A stretch of DNA of 64,000 bases from JAYYPW01 sp036128855 (GTDB lineage Bacteria > Pseudomonadota > Gammaproteobacteria > Comchoanobacterales > Comchoanobacteraceae). Shown here piece after piece: positions 10,701-18,931 of the stretch; position 1 is the first letter of the stretch, and every line of letters starts with the position of its first letter. Where the stretch lies: NCBI GenBank assembly GCA_036128855.1, contig JAYYPW010000013.1, positions 1-64,000 on the forward strand, given 5' to 3'. Made by a program: the position numbers and the translations under genes. The notes beneath the pieces were generated by a model. The model ran no database searches. It saw only the letters and a list, made by a program, of their open reading frames with translations, and was not told where the DNA came from.

Positions 10701-11195
10701 TGATGAACAAAGGAATATCCATCTTGAGTATACATCATTTATATCCATAATATATTGGGAATCGATAGTGTAAGAATTGTTATAAAAAAACCTACAAAAC
10801 ATATGAGGGGTAAGTCTTTTTGATAAATGTCCTCGAAGGACATCACTATGGGACAATAAAAAATCCAAGCATTTAGGGTTTACATTCATTTTCACCATAT
10901 ACCAAAGAATTGCTGGGTTTTGTTTTTCCATACATTGTATAAGGTATTCAGTGGAGGCATTCTTATAGTCATCTATGGGGTCTATATCTTTTAAGATAAT
11001 ATGAATTGGAAGTGAGTTTTGCATTTTTGACGTGCAAATAAAGGCGCAAGATGTTGAGTCAAGATAACCAGGAAGATCAGTATAAACCCCTTTAAATAGA
11101 CCAAATTGGTGGTTATTAAACAACTTGCTTTTTGAAGATAAAATCTTTAAAAGCTCAGATGCAAATTTTTTTTTATTCCGATTAGGATTAGCCAT
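7758..11195 (-). CDS. Array paralog A: ankyrin-like protein with two HEPN-like R-x4-H modules
   Basis: A 1145-residue protein starting at ATG 11195; an upstream TTG at 11231 would add 12 residues that the paralogs lack. It is homologous along its length to the next three genes. The N-terminus has a shared 'NHQFGLF' motif, then divergent ankyrin-like repeats (LLKILMQYGADPHVSL; FNLIQYACSLHNNEIVEYL). A helical centre and a Ser-rich linker follow. Two C-terminal helical modules end it. The first runs from 'FMIFLCEV' to R913-NMYT-H918. The second runs from 'MELAEHLRA' to R1062-HYFL-H1067-QF, resembling the HepT/DUF86 HEPN ribonuclease motif R-x4-H-x-Y with Phe for Tyr. Between them is a conserved LYSQDYGKRKDRVEYLL helix. 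RNase activity is inferred, not shown. There is no signal peptide, and the function is otherwise unknown. Confidence 0.85.
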   Translation of the reverse strand: MANPNRNKKKFASELLKILSSKSKLFNNHQFGLFKGVYTDLPGYLDSTSCAFICTSKMQNSLPIHIILKDIDPIDDYKNASTEYLIQCMEKQNPAILWYMVKMNVNPKCLDFLLSHSDVLRGHLSKRLTPHMFCRFFYNNSYTIDSQYIMDINDVYSRWIFLCSSNIPNIKHLQKMWLHSGHLPITCINMTNIDLLKILMQYGADPHVSLELNNTQIDYLLPELSGEVASNPIKSLRFNFIDFTKDDSYFSTQIHQSYDKESNTSKLKLQYCEIDTKSGSNLTFSINQGISTTFSCDYSSHSLITIIRAGKEVTLTLSSLLNSEKCTLTLSSNTNEPTLGLSFDSTLSLCTKDIAWNSGAQVPNISCPFTINIPISSINHLKTLDYNFNELKHLYLLFYYGPRILYNRCFNLIQYACSLHNNEIVEYLSSKSCDLLHDSDARDINPGIYMVFSSNFQRTLISKIFNNSPSFHLRSTSIMVNLLELGSFNIIRELLLKCRSPIDLEYLCDYFLIELSHIVFTGIPDLNIDLKPEMLKNRVYKYLTHASLDKRALLDKNEVSYPIFNKFLRIAPEIIVTLLNRHSLLPSLHKNLTQLARSAVDKSDSPPLMFLVDHYPHVEVIFTELLQEPSCLRNLKSMSTHNEAIYSYLHDGYPDLFISISEQSDNQIKKRANEHQITIWTNKVNNFFKSIKHTYAQAHRLQALFDKSKDQIHLSELSSLSKKLRNLMTRYTNNLHILLKEHITTENLAHIQNLYTKDVSRHDDALYTLSFFTSSHPNIENRLANENKSVHKPSRADQVATNLSSSSDIVSKTSPDYDNQTSCLTSTFSGFSPKQKNKSETDFENRDSLSYHYHRTCLDLFFKTEFPLLKEEITMQHFVNIRFMIFLCEVNHTSNIFGDIQGICPFDLSHTVRNMYTHHACFFTASVSCDLAQKLSALKDILDENTLSYKNIKILIRDWLRLAYSHGISELHAQINPEDDLSEDVKNYLYTLYSQDYGKRKDRVEYLLSKIVDTTHQSLDRQHISYRLYCMELAEHLRARPTILECSKPDYTALLTSLVSKRHYFLHQFFSTRNALQEIYDKISSDYRSSSQISKLSSSSIFSTSKTTLDSVCILTKEKRDLLSNPIFGKYILNEFATTMHSVNS

Positions 11196-11279
11196 GGCGT
11201 ATTTATGTAGATAACGCTGACATATTATCAACGAAGGTATAACAAAAAATTAAATGAAATCTTTGAAAATTTTTCAAAA

Positions 11280-14200
11280 TTAACAACCCTTTTTAATAGA
11301 AATAGAACTTGATTTAGTCAATTGCGTACACAAAAAAGCAAGTTCTTGACGGATATTGTCTGGTAAAGAAATTGCTCGGTATGTAGTTCGGTTAAGATCA
11401 GTTATGTTAGCTATTGGGTTACTTTCCAAAGAAAAGGACGGTGAAAATATCTGTTGGAACAATGTCTCGAGTGTTGCACAATCTGGAAGAAAAAATTTAT
11501 GATGAAAGAAGTGCCTCCGACTAATCAAGCATTGTCTAAGAGAATCTAGCGGTTGTTCACTATAGGAATGTAAAATATCTGAGTTAGCCTTAAGATGTTC
11601 TCCGAGTTCTACAGCAGATAATCGAAGAACGTCAGAGTTTTCAGTAGCAATTTCAACATGGGACTCAATTAAAAAAGTCAATAACTGCCTTACCCTATTA
11701 TTTCTTTTGCCAAAATCTTGTGTATATAACTGCAATAAGCGCTGTTTAAATTGATCATCGAGTGTTTTTGTAGGATCAATTTTATCATCTACATGAGCTA
11801 AGCAGAGAGAGTAAGCTGAAAAAACCCAATCATTAACTGATTGCTGCAATTCGTCAAATGAGATTTTTTTTGATCCAGTTTTATTTTTTAGCGAGTCGAG
11901 CATACCAATAAGTTTTTTCGATATATCTTCTGGTAAGAAAAAGCCGTGGTGCGTGAATATATTACGAGTGGTTCTAGTATAATATGAAGATAGACAAAGC
12001 AATTCATCGTGTTTTTTTTGAAAATCATCAACTTCCATTAAAAATATTAAGAACCGTAACGGAGCATAATGTATCATTGGTGGTTTCTTAGGTAAGTAGG
12101 GATATTCAGAGCTAAAAAACAAACTGATACAAGATTTGTAAAACACATTACTGAGTAGAGAGGACTTACTATACAACTTCAACTCAATTTGACAATGGGG
12201 AAAGCTTTGATCTTTAGCAGACAACTTACTCAAGTGTTCTTTTTCAGTATTAGGCACGCGAATAAGTGGTTGCATTAAACTATTTTTGGATAAGGAATTA
12301 TTTGGAAATTTTTCATTACTTGTTTTTAGCTGATCTTCTTGCTGCAGTAATTTTAGCTTATCACCTATTTCTAGAACCTCCGTATTTAGTTCGCTAAGTA
12401 AACGTGGATCTTGTTCTACTAAAACACAAATAGATTGATAATCATCATGGCTAACAGGTGCTGCTAGTATCTTTAAGTGATGATGGAACCGATTGAGTCG
12501 GTTATGGATTTTTTGTCGTAATTTATCTAACTCTTTATGTAATAAATGCGCTTTTTGTGTACTTGAAAAGGCGCTTGTCAAGCTGCCGATAGATGCGTTA
12601 AGTGTTGAAAAATTTACAATAAGATCAGTAATCCTTTCAGATAAAGTTACACGATCTGACTCTATGATAAAATCAGTAGGAGGTTGGTATACTGGTTTTG
12701 GAAGTTGGTCGCAAGATTTTTTCTGTGATTCGAAAAATGTAGGATCATGTGTCTGCACTAGGTTTTTTATTTCAGGTATCACCTTTGCCATAGAATCTAG
12801 ATTTTCAAAAAAGAAACTATTCTGTCTTGCAAGACGTAGTATTATGTCTGTATTGGCATAAGGACCAAGTAAAAAAATCACTATGGAAATACTATTTGTA
12901 CTCTTAATACCACCGGAAGTCCTAGTACTGAGAGCTTTACAAGCAATATCCGCTAAGTCAGTATCAAAGTGATCTATATCATCGCTAAGAGAAAAAAGTT
13001 TATATACCAGTTCTGGGCGTCTATTCAATATCTCTATAAATACATCCATATCCATTCGGTGTCGTTGAATAGATTTAGTAGTCTGCTTGGAGTTAACCTT
13101 CATGCGAGAGTTAAGATAATCCCCGCAAGAAGAAAGTGCCACACGCATAAGATCTAAAGCCCTATGCGTGTTAAAAAGATAGTCTAAGTCAAGATCGGAT
13201 CTACACTGAATTAAAAGCGTACGGACAGTTTTATAATAGGACATAGAGATTAGATCAGATATATATTGAGTGAACCTATCATGAAAGCCCAGTGATTGAT
13301 TGCAGCAAGCCATATAAGTGGATTGATTGCCGTTATCTAGTATGCTCGCAAGATACTGAAGACTCGTGTTAAAAGGACGAATACGAGAATCAAAAAATAG
13401 ATCAGCACCCTGGTTAGCTAAAATTTTTAAACTTTGGGAGAATCCAATACTGGCCGTATATTGGATAAGATTGTAATCGTGCAGTGTGAAAACTTGTCGA
13501 CCGTAGTTAAAAAATAACCGTATATCTAGTGGGTCTTGAATAATCAAGCTAGGAATATGTAATGAGAGAATATCAGATATAGCGAAACTGATTTGCAATG
13601 TAGATTTTTTTGACATGACATTTGGGTTTTCAGACCAGGTTATCTTTTCTGTATCAATAGCTAAGTTATCATGTAAGTGAAATACTACTTTATCCTTATC
13701 AATTACCAGTAAGGAATGTGTATGTGTCGACTCAAGAAGGGATGCTAATGTGGTCTCTGTAGAAGATGAATTAACCGTAGCGTTATCTAAATCAGTATTT
13801 TCTAAAAATAGAGATAACGGGGATTGAGGTGTGTGATTTTCTGATATAAATTCAATACCGTCAGCACAGTATTTCATGTTTAATCTAGCGTCGTTTTTTA
13901 AAGTAAATCGACCTAAAGGCAGTACTATTTCAGATGTGTGATTTTCCATATTAAAGTAATAGGATTCTTGATATTTTAGTGATGGGACCTCCTGTGTTTT
14001 TTTTCTGTCGCAAGTGTTGGTTGTTTCCACATTATTTGCAGATATTTTTGAGGACTCATCAAGCATAGCTCTACGCAATCGATAGATATTCTTACCGGCA
14101 GGTAGACCAAAGTGTTCGGGTAGAAAAGCTTTATACTGGGATTCATCGAATCTTAATGATACATATGGATCTGCACCATGTTTGAGTAATGTTTGCAATA

Positions 14201-14738
14201 TATCTGGGCGGTCAGCTCGTAAGCAAGTTATTGGTGTATATTCAATCATGCTGACCAGTAATTCCTTTATACTACGACTCAGTATAGAATCCGAAGATAT
14301 GTAATTATTATTCAGAGAAGTAAAACTAAGAAGATACCTATGGTATGACTCAGGCATCATCCTAGTATTTAGATAAGAACGTAGTTTTTCACTGTGGGTG
14401 AGAATTTCATCCAGGCAGGCATTACTTAATAAAGGTAAAAACGACCTCAGTAAATACCAAAGGAATGCTGGATCTTGCTTCTCAATACTTGCGATCAAGT
14501 ATTGCATATCAGCATCTTTAAGGTCAGCAATGGGCTCAATATCTAGTAAGGGTATCTGTATAGGGGGAGTATTATTGAGTATAGATTTCGCAGTAAATAA
14601 ACAGCAGCGCCGTGGCTCTCCGAACTGAGTTGAAAGCTGTGGGTGGACTATACTAAAGAGACCAAATTGGTACTTGGCATATAATGTACTCTTGTAGTTT
14701 AGTAATCTCTCTGCTTGATTTGTGTAACCTGTTTCCAT
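11280..14738 (-). CDS. Array paralog B: ankyrin-like protein with two HEPN-like R-x4-H modules
   Basis: A 1152-residue homologue of paralog A, 84 bp upstream of it in the same direction. Shared landmarks are 'KYQFGLF' near residue 25, 'EKLRSYLNTRMMP', an ankyrin-like LLKHGADPYVSL near residue 185, and a second one, ILANQGADLFFD, near 430. A basic helix (IHNRLNRFHHHLK) lies near 746. The C-terminal modules are FLIFLMEV...TRN: R925-NIFT-H930, and AVELGEHLKA...ISRRHFFHHKFF: R1074-RHFF-H1079 or R1075-HFFH-H1080-KF. The conserved LYTQDFGKRNNRVRQLL helix lies between them. The ~150-residue spacing between the two R-x4-H motifs matches paralog A. It ends in IKKGC, with Cys as the last residue. It is most similar to the broken paralog D, suggesting these two duplicated last. 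The HEPN RNase assignment is inferred from motifs. Confidence 0.85.
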   Translation of the reverse strand: METGYTNQAERLLNYKSTLYAKYQFGLFSIVHPQLSTQFGEPRRCCLFTAKSILNNTPPIQIPLLDIEPIADLKDADMQYLIASIEKQDPAFLWYLLRSFLPLLSNACLDEILTHSEKLRSYLNTRMMPESYHRYLLSFTSLNNNYISSDSILSRSIKELLVSMIEYTPITCLRADRPDILQTLLKHGADPYVSLRFDESQYKAFLPEHFGLPAGKNIYRLRRAMLDESSKISANNVETTNTCDRKKTQEVPSLKYQESYYFNMENHTSEIVLPLGRFTLKNDARLNMKYCADGIEFISENHTPQSPLSLFLENTDLDNATVNSSSTETTLASLLESTHTHSLLVIDKDKVVFHLHDNLAIDTEKITWSENPNVMSKKSTLQISFAISDILSLHIPSLIIQDPLDIRLFFNYGRQVFTLHDYNLIQYTASIGFSQSLKILANQGADLFFDSRIRPFNTSLQYLASILDNGNQSTYMACCNQSLGFHDRFTQYISDLISMSYYKTVRTLLIQCRSDLDLDYLFNTHRALDLMRVALSSCGDYLNSRMKVNSKQTTKSIQRHRMDMDVFIEILNRRPELVYKLFSLSDDIDHFDTDLADIACKALSTRTSGGIKSTNSISIVIFLLGPYANTDIILRLARQNSFFFENLDSMAKVIPEIKNLVQTHDPTFFESQKKSCDQLPKPVYQPPTDFIIESDRVTLSERITDLIVNFSTLNASIGSLTSAFSSTQKAHLLHKELDKLRQKIHNRLNRFHHHLKILAAPVSHDDYQSICVLVEQDPRLLSELNTEVLEIGDKLKLLQQEDQLKTSNEKFPNNSLSKNSLMQPLIRVPNTEKEHLSKLSAKDQSFPHCQIELKLYSKSSLLSNVFYKSCISLFFSSEYPYLPKKPPMIHYAPLRFLIFLMEVDDFQKKHDELLCLSSYYTRTTRNIFTHHGFFLPEDISKKLIGMLDSLKNKTGSKKISFDELQQSVNDWVFSAYSLCLAHVDDKIDPTKTLDDQFKQRLLQLYTQDFGKRNNRVRQLLTFLIESHVEIATENSDVLRLSAVELGEHLKANSDILHSYSEQPLDSLRQCLISRRHFFHHKFFLPDCATLETLFQQIFSPSFSLESNPIANITDLNRTTYRAISLPDNIRQELAFLCTQLTKSSSISIKKGC

Positions 14739-14964
14739 GTCGTCTAGTTTTTTATAAATTAAGGAAGTTCTTCATAATATCAGTACGTTATATGTTATCA
14801 TGAGATGTTTTATTAAGCAAATTATCGAGGATGTTTAGAAATATAGAAAGAATTTTAATGAGTAATCTTCTAGCTCGTAAATGAGGTAATCCTTTAAGGT
14901 AAGGAGTAATATGCAAGTATTAAAAAAACAAGAATCAGCAGTATAAAAGCACAAACTGGAATTG

Positions 14965-17900
14965 TCATAGACTTGGTTTTTTGTCACAACTCTGAGTTTC
15001 ATCCTTAAGAGCACTAGAATCTTCCTGCAAAATCCTACTAGGTATATTTTGTTCCAAATCTATCATTGGTGATGACACTTGTTGATGGATTATGCTTGAT
15101 TCAAAGCTTTCTTTTGTTTCCATATCGTCAAGTACATCATATAAGATAGAAAAGTTATCAGATTTCAATTCAAATGATTCAATATTTGATTTTAGTGCAG
15201 TCGATTCTGCATTAACGTCTAGATCTGCTTCTACAACGCCCTCTTTTAAGGAACACATACCTATTTGAGAAGACAAATGAGACGATGGTATAGATTGTTG
15301 TTGAGGGAAAGCCAGATCCAAAGAAGATTCAGAATAAAAGGCGTGACTTAATTGCCCTCGTAATACTTTAAAGTAGTGAAAATCACTAGGAGGATGATGC
15401 AAGCCAAAAGTTTGAAGTAGTCTTACTTCAGCTTTTAAATGCTCCCCTATCTCCAAAGCTACATACATAGCTATAATTTTTTGGTCCATTTTACTAGATT
15501 GTAAACTATCCATTGAAATAGATAGTTCATTTAATAAACTTTTTAACCTTTCTACTCTATGTTCAATACCAATACTCGCATACTTACTATGTAAGTCATT
15601 TTTTATAATGTCATCAATTGGTTGTTGGGCTGTATACGGCAACCCAAAGGCCTGACAAGACAGATTAAAAGCTAAAGATATGAAAGTATAGACGCTATGT
15701 TTAATGTCAGAAAATCCTGCCTCAGAGTCGGAAATGATATTTTGTATATCGTCAATTTTTTCTTGTAGTTGAAGAATATGATCATTAGAAAAAAATGGAC
15801 TATAGTGAATGTAAATATTACGAACTGTAGGTAGATATTTTGGACAGACTTTTAACTTATTATTAGCGTGCTTTTCCTGAATTTCCATAAGTAATATTAA
15901 AAAGCGATTGATAGCAATGTGCATCAAACTATTTGGAGTACGGGCATATTCTTGTGTAAAAAATGGTTGTAGTAGATCAATATAAAGTTTCTTATTAACT
16001 ATTTTATTAGGAAGTGGTAATGGATGTCTTTTTTCATCACCTGGCGACTTAGATGATATTTCATCCTCTTTGAACGACGTTACAGCTACGGATAATGACT
16101 TTTTCTCTTCACCAACATGCATGGAAGCTGGAATCAAGTGCTCATCGATTTTCTGTGATATTTTACCCCCAAGAAGCGATAACTCATTCTGTAAACCCAG
16201 AGTCCTTTGTAGGTAACGTTTTTGCGATTTAACGAGGTGTAGATAGGTTTCTTCAGTTACATTTGGATTGTTCAGTTGAGATATAAATTGAGCAATACGG
16301 TTATGTATAGAAAATAGTGAAAAACCGACCTGAACCCAATCACGCCACTGTCTGTGTGTGATGGACAAAATGGGTTTTTGTGATTCAATAATGGGAAAAA
16401 GGCTATCCGACAGTGATGTAATTGGGGTATCCATGGTCAACCTTGAAGATAAAAAAGCAGAATCTTTTGATACATAAGTTTTTATATGCTGAGCTAACCA
16501 ATTACCCCACGCGATATCAACATCAGAGGATAATGACAGAAATTGGCTAAGTAAGGTCTTGCAAACATCTTCGGTAATAAAGGTTGGCGTGGATGGTAGA
16601 GTTAAATCAAGTGATTTATTGCCTTCTTGAAAAAGAGATTTACTATTTTTCTGCATCCACGTGCGGTATTGTGAGTAAATAGCCTTTCTAAGTTTCTTTT
16701 TATTGTGGCAGGAGGAAACCAGTTTACGCATAGCCTCGGTGTTTAAATGATCTGTCCAAGTAAACTTAGTAACACCACTAACTAAGAACTCAAGTAGCAT
16801 CGCATCATCCTTTTCTAGAGCGAGCAGCATAAGTGTAGTAATTTTCTTCTCAAAGTTCGTAAATAGCGATCTATTGTCAAAAAAAGCATAAATTAATTCA
16901 GGAGAATACTGTAGTAACATTCGAAAATGATCGAAAAAAACGGGAAAATGAGTGTCTTCAGTGATCTTTGTAAAGGTGTATACTTTAGGTGAAATGTTAC
17001 TATCTTCAGAGCCTGCATGTAACTGTCGTTTAGGATTTTGAGCATTGGTTAATATTAGTCTTTCAACATCTAGTGGATGATTTTTACAGATCTGATCAAA
17101 ATTTATAGGTTCCCGAGTTTTGATAATAACTTTTCTTGCTGTCTGGTAGTATTGGTTTATCAAGCAAAACGAGAAAAAGTCGGAAGATCTATGAGACATC
17201 CTTTTAAGATAAAATCTGAGCTCATCAGTATTATCAGAGAGTAAAAGACTTGTCATAGGAGGTATAAGAGTACCTGTCTGGTGGTCTAGTGGATCGACAC
17301 CCTTTTCTATCAAGAGCTTTAGAATTCTAAAGTCATTCTGTAAAACAGCAATATGCATAACACTATGCGGTCTTTGATGTGAGAGAAACTCGTAGCCATA
17401 AGTAAAAAACATGGAAATATCAAGTGGTTTACTGACCTTAATCCCCATGAATTCGATAGATTCAATATAATTATCATTTTCATAACTAAATGGAATAGTT
17501 AGCGGAACATCTATAATTTTCACTTCGTTGTCAGATGTAGAAAATAAATTCAGAACAACACGGACATGTTTTTCGCAAGGATTATACGAAATATCATAGG
17601 TGCTAGCTAAAAGTAATCGATCCAACAGCTCAGTAAAGTTATCGCATGGAGAAGCATTTATGCTGTCATTTTCTCTATCTAGAATTGAGGTATTCAGACT
17701 TAAATAAAGTAAGAGCACAGGGTGTGCACGGATGAGTTCTTCACGACATACATCAGGTTTTAATTGAATCGATATATTCTGTTCCTCATGCATGGATACA
17801 GTATGAGTTTCTTTGTCATAAAAAAGTACGCGCTCTTCTTTATGGGTGTCATTTGAAGGTATTCTTTTACGATAAGTAGAGTGATTGATAAGCATCTCTC

Positions 17901-18453
17901 TATGCTCGTATATTTCATTAAAATTACTAGATCCAACAAAATCAGGAAGCATTCTTTTTTTTTGCTCGTCATCAAAACCACATGTACTGTGGATATTAGC
18001 ACCATTTTGAACTAGCAAAGAAAAAATTTCATAGTCACTAGCTGCCTTACAGAGAAGTGGCCTTGTACCAATGATCCACCAAGATGAATACAAGTGTTTA
18101 TCAGTCCATAGCTGTTTTTTAGACTGTTTAATCCATGAAAAAAAATCCAAACGTTGAGAAAATTGGTTCTTTAAACTAGGAAAGCGTTGTATAAGTGAAC
18201 CAAGGACATGTGGATCAATTTTAGAATCAATCAGATACCAGAGTAGATAAGGTTGAATAGGCACAACTTGATTAAAGAACCTTCGATAAACGGAATAGTT
18301 TCTTGAATTAGGCGCAGGTTGAATTAGCTTTAATGCTTGTGAATTACCATCACTGGTACGATAAAAGATAATAGTTTCTTCACCAACCTTACCAATAGCA
18401 ATACCATTTTCTATGTAATCGGGAGATTGTAAAAATTGATCTAGGTTTCTCAT
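14965..18453 (-). CDS. Array paralog C (divergent copy) with two HEPN-like R-x4-H modules
   Basis: A 1162-residue protein and the most divergent member. It lacks the QFGLF N-terminus but keeps the order of parts: an ankyrin-like unit ('FSLLVQNGANIHSTCGFD', then 'LPDFVG' as in the others), a second unit ('MHIAVLQNDFRILKLLIEKG') near residue 365, a helical centre, and the C-terminal modules. Module 1 is 'INRFLILLMEIQ' leading to R878-NIYI-H883. Module 2 is 'ALEIGEHLKAE' leading to R1032-GQLS-H1037-AFY. The intervening helix is KYASIGIEHRVERLKSLL. Unlike A and B it carries an extra ~110-residue Ser/Asp/Glu-rich tail after module 2, ending DETQSCDKKPSL. Both R-x4-H motifs survive despite low overall identity, which argues they are functional sites. 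A 226-bp gap separates it from paralog B. Confidence 0.83.
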   Translation of the reverse strand: MRNLDQFLQSPDYIENGIAIGKVGEETIIFYRTSDGNSQALKLIQPAPNSRNYSVYRRFFNQVVPIQPYLLWYLIDSKIDPHVLGSLIQRFPSLKNQFSQRLDFFSWIKQSKKQLWTDKHLYSSWWIIGTRPLLCKAASDYEIFSLLVQNGANIHSTCGFDDEQKKRMLPDFVGSSNFNEIYEHREMLINHSTYRKRIPSNDTHKEERVLFYDKETHTVSMHEEQNISIQLKPDVCREELIRAHPVLLLYLSLNTSILDRENDSINASPCDNFTELLDRLLLASTYDISYNPCEKHVRVVLNLFSTSDNEVKIIDVPLTIPFSYENDNYIESIEFMGIKVSKPLDISMFFTYGYEFLSHQRPHSVMHIAVLQNDFRILKLLIEKGVDPLDHQTGTLIPPMTSLLLSDNTDELRFYLKRMSHRSSDFFSFCLINQYYQTARKVIIKTREPINFDQICKNHPLDVERLILTNAQNPKRQLHAGSEDSNISPKVYTFTKITEDTHFPVFFDHFRMLLQYSPELIYAFFDNRSLFTNFEKKITTLMLLALEKDDAMLLEFLVSGVTKFTWTDHLNTEAMRKLVSSCHNKKKLRKAIYSQYRTWMQKNSKSLFQEGNKSLDLTLPSTPTFITEDVCKTLLSQFLSLSSDVDIAWGNWLAQHIKTYVSKDSAFLSSRLTMDTPITSLSDSLFPIIESQKPILSITHRQWRDWVQVGFSLFSIHNRIAQFISQLNNPNVTEETYLHLVKSQKRYLQRTLGLQNELSLLGGKISQKIDEHLIPASMHVGEEKKSLSVAVTSFKEDEISSKSPGDEKRHPLPLPNKIVNKKLYIDLLQPFFTQEYARTPNSLMHIAINRFLILLMEIQEKHANNKLKVCPKYLPTVRNIYIHYSPFFSNDHILQLQEKIDDIQNIISDSEAGFSDIKHSVYTFISLAFNLSCQAFGLPYTAQQPIDDIIKNDLHSKYASIGIEHRVERLKSLLNELSISMDSLQSSKMDQKIIAMYVALEIGEHLKAEVRLLQTFGLHHPPSDFHYFKVLRGQLSHAFYSESSLDLAFPQQQSIPSSHLSSQIGMCSLKEGVVEADLDVNAESTALKSNIESFELKSDNFSILYDVLDDMETKESFESSIIHQQVSSPMIDLEQNIPSRILQEDSSALKDETQSCDKKPSL

Positions 18454-18931
18454 TTCATATAAGTTAATGTTTTGTCCACTCTAACATAAAAGCTGGGTAC
18501 GAACAATAATTAATAATATAAAACAATATCTTGAGTAGATAAGAGTGGTGATAATAATGCGTGCATATTTTGTAAAATCACTCTATAGAGTAAGAAAAAA
18601 ACTCAGAGGAAAATAATAATGACTTTATCCAACCGAAATTATAATAAACTCTGAGTTAGAGTTTTAATACAACTTTTCTCGACAATTATGTATGTTGTCT
18701 TCAATAACACACTATTTTGGCTTAACTCATTTCAGGAGTAGGTACTGAAGAGGAAGGAATTGAAATTTTTCTCAAGAAAGACACTGCTTATGATGATATA
18801 CAATTAAAAGTATGGGCTAGATAACAGTAACATTTTACAGTAGATTTTTTCATAGGAAATAAACTAGCCAGGATGAGATAGCACACGTAAGCTATCGTTT
18901 ATGATCTGCCTTACTATTAACATAGAAATAC
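18454..18931. other. Gap between paralogs C and D with inverted repeats
   Basis: No gene is supported here. It contains a 12-bp palindrome ACTCTATAGAGT (18580-18591) and a 9-bp perfect inverted repeat AACTCAGAG/CTCTGAGTT (18600-18608 and 18649-18657, 40-nt loop). A 32-codon plus-strand open stretch (18726-18821, stop 18822-18824) has coding-like composition (GVGTEEEGIEIFLKK) and may be a gene relic. No transposase or RNA gene is visible. Confidence 0.5.
18600..18657. repeat. Inverted repeat, 9-bp arms
   Basis: The arms AACTCAGAG and CTCTGAGTT are perfect complements around a 40-nt AT-rich loop. It lies upstream of paralog C and downstream of the decayed paralog D. The loop is too long for a classical terminator; it may be a relic of a small mobile element. 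Confidence 0.4.

Noticed and set aside
18726..18824. Coding-like 32-codon stretch in the gap after paralog C
   Set aside because: Too short, without start codon or homologue; noted only as a possible relic.
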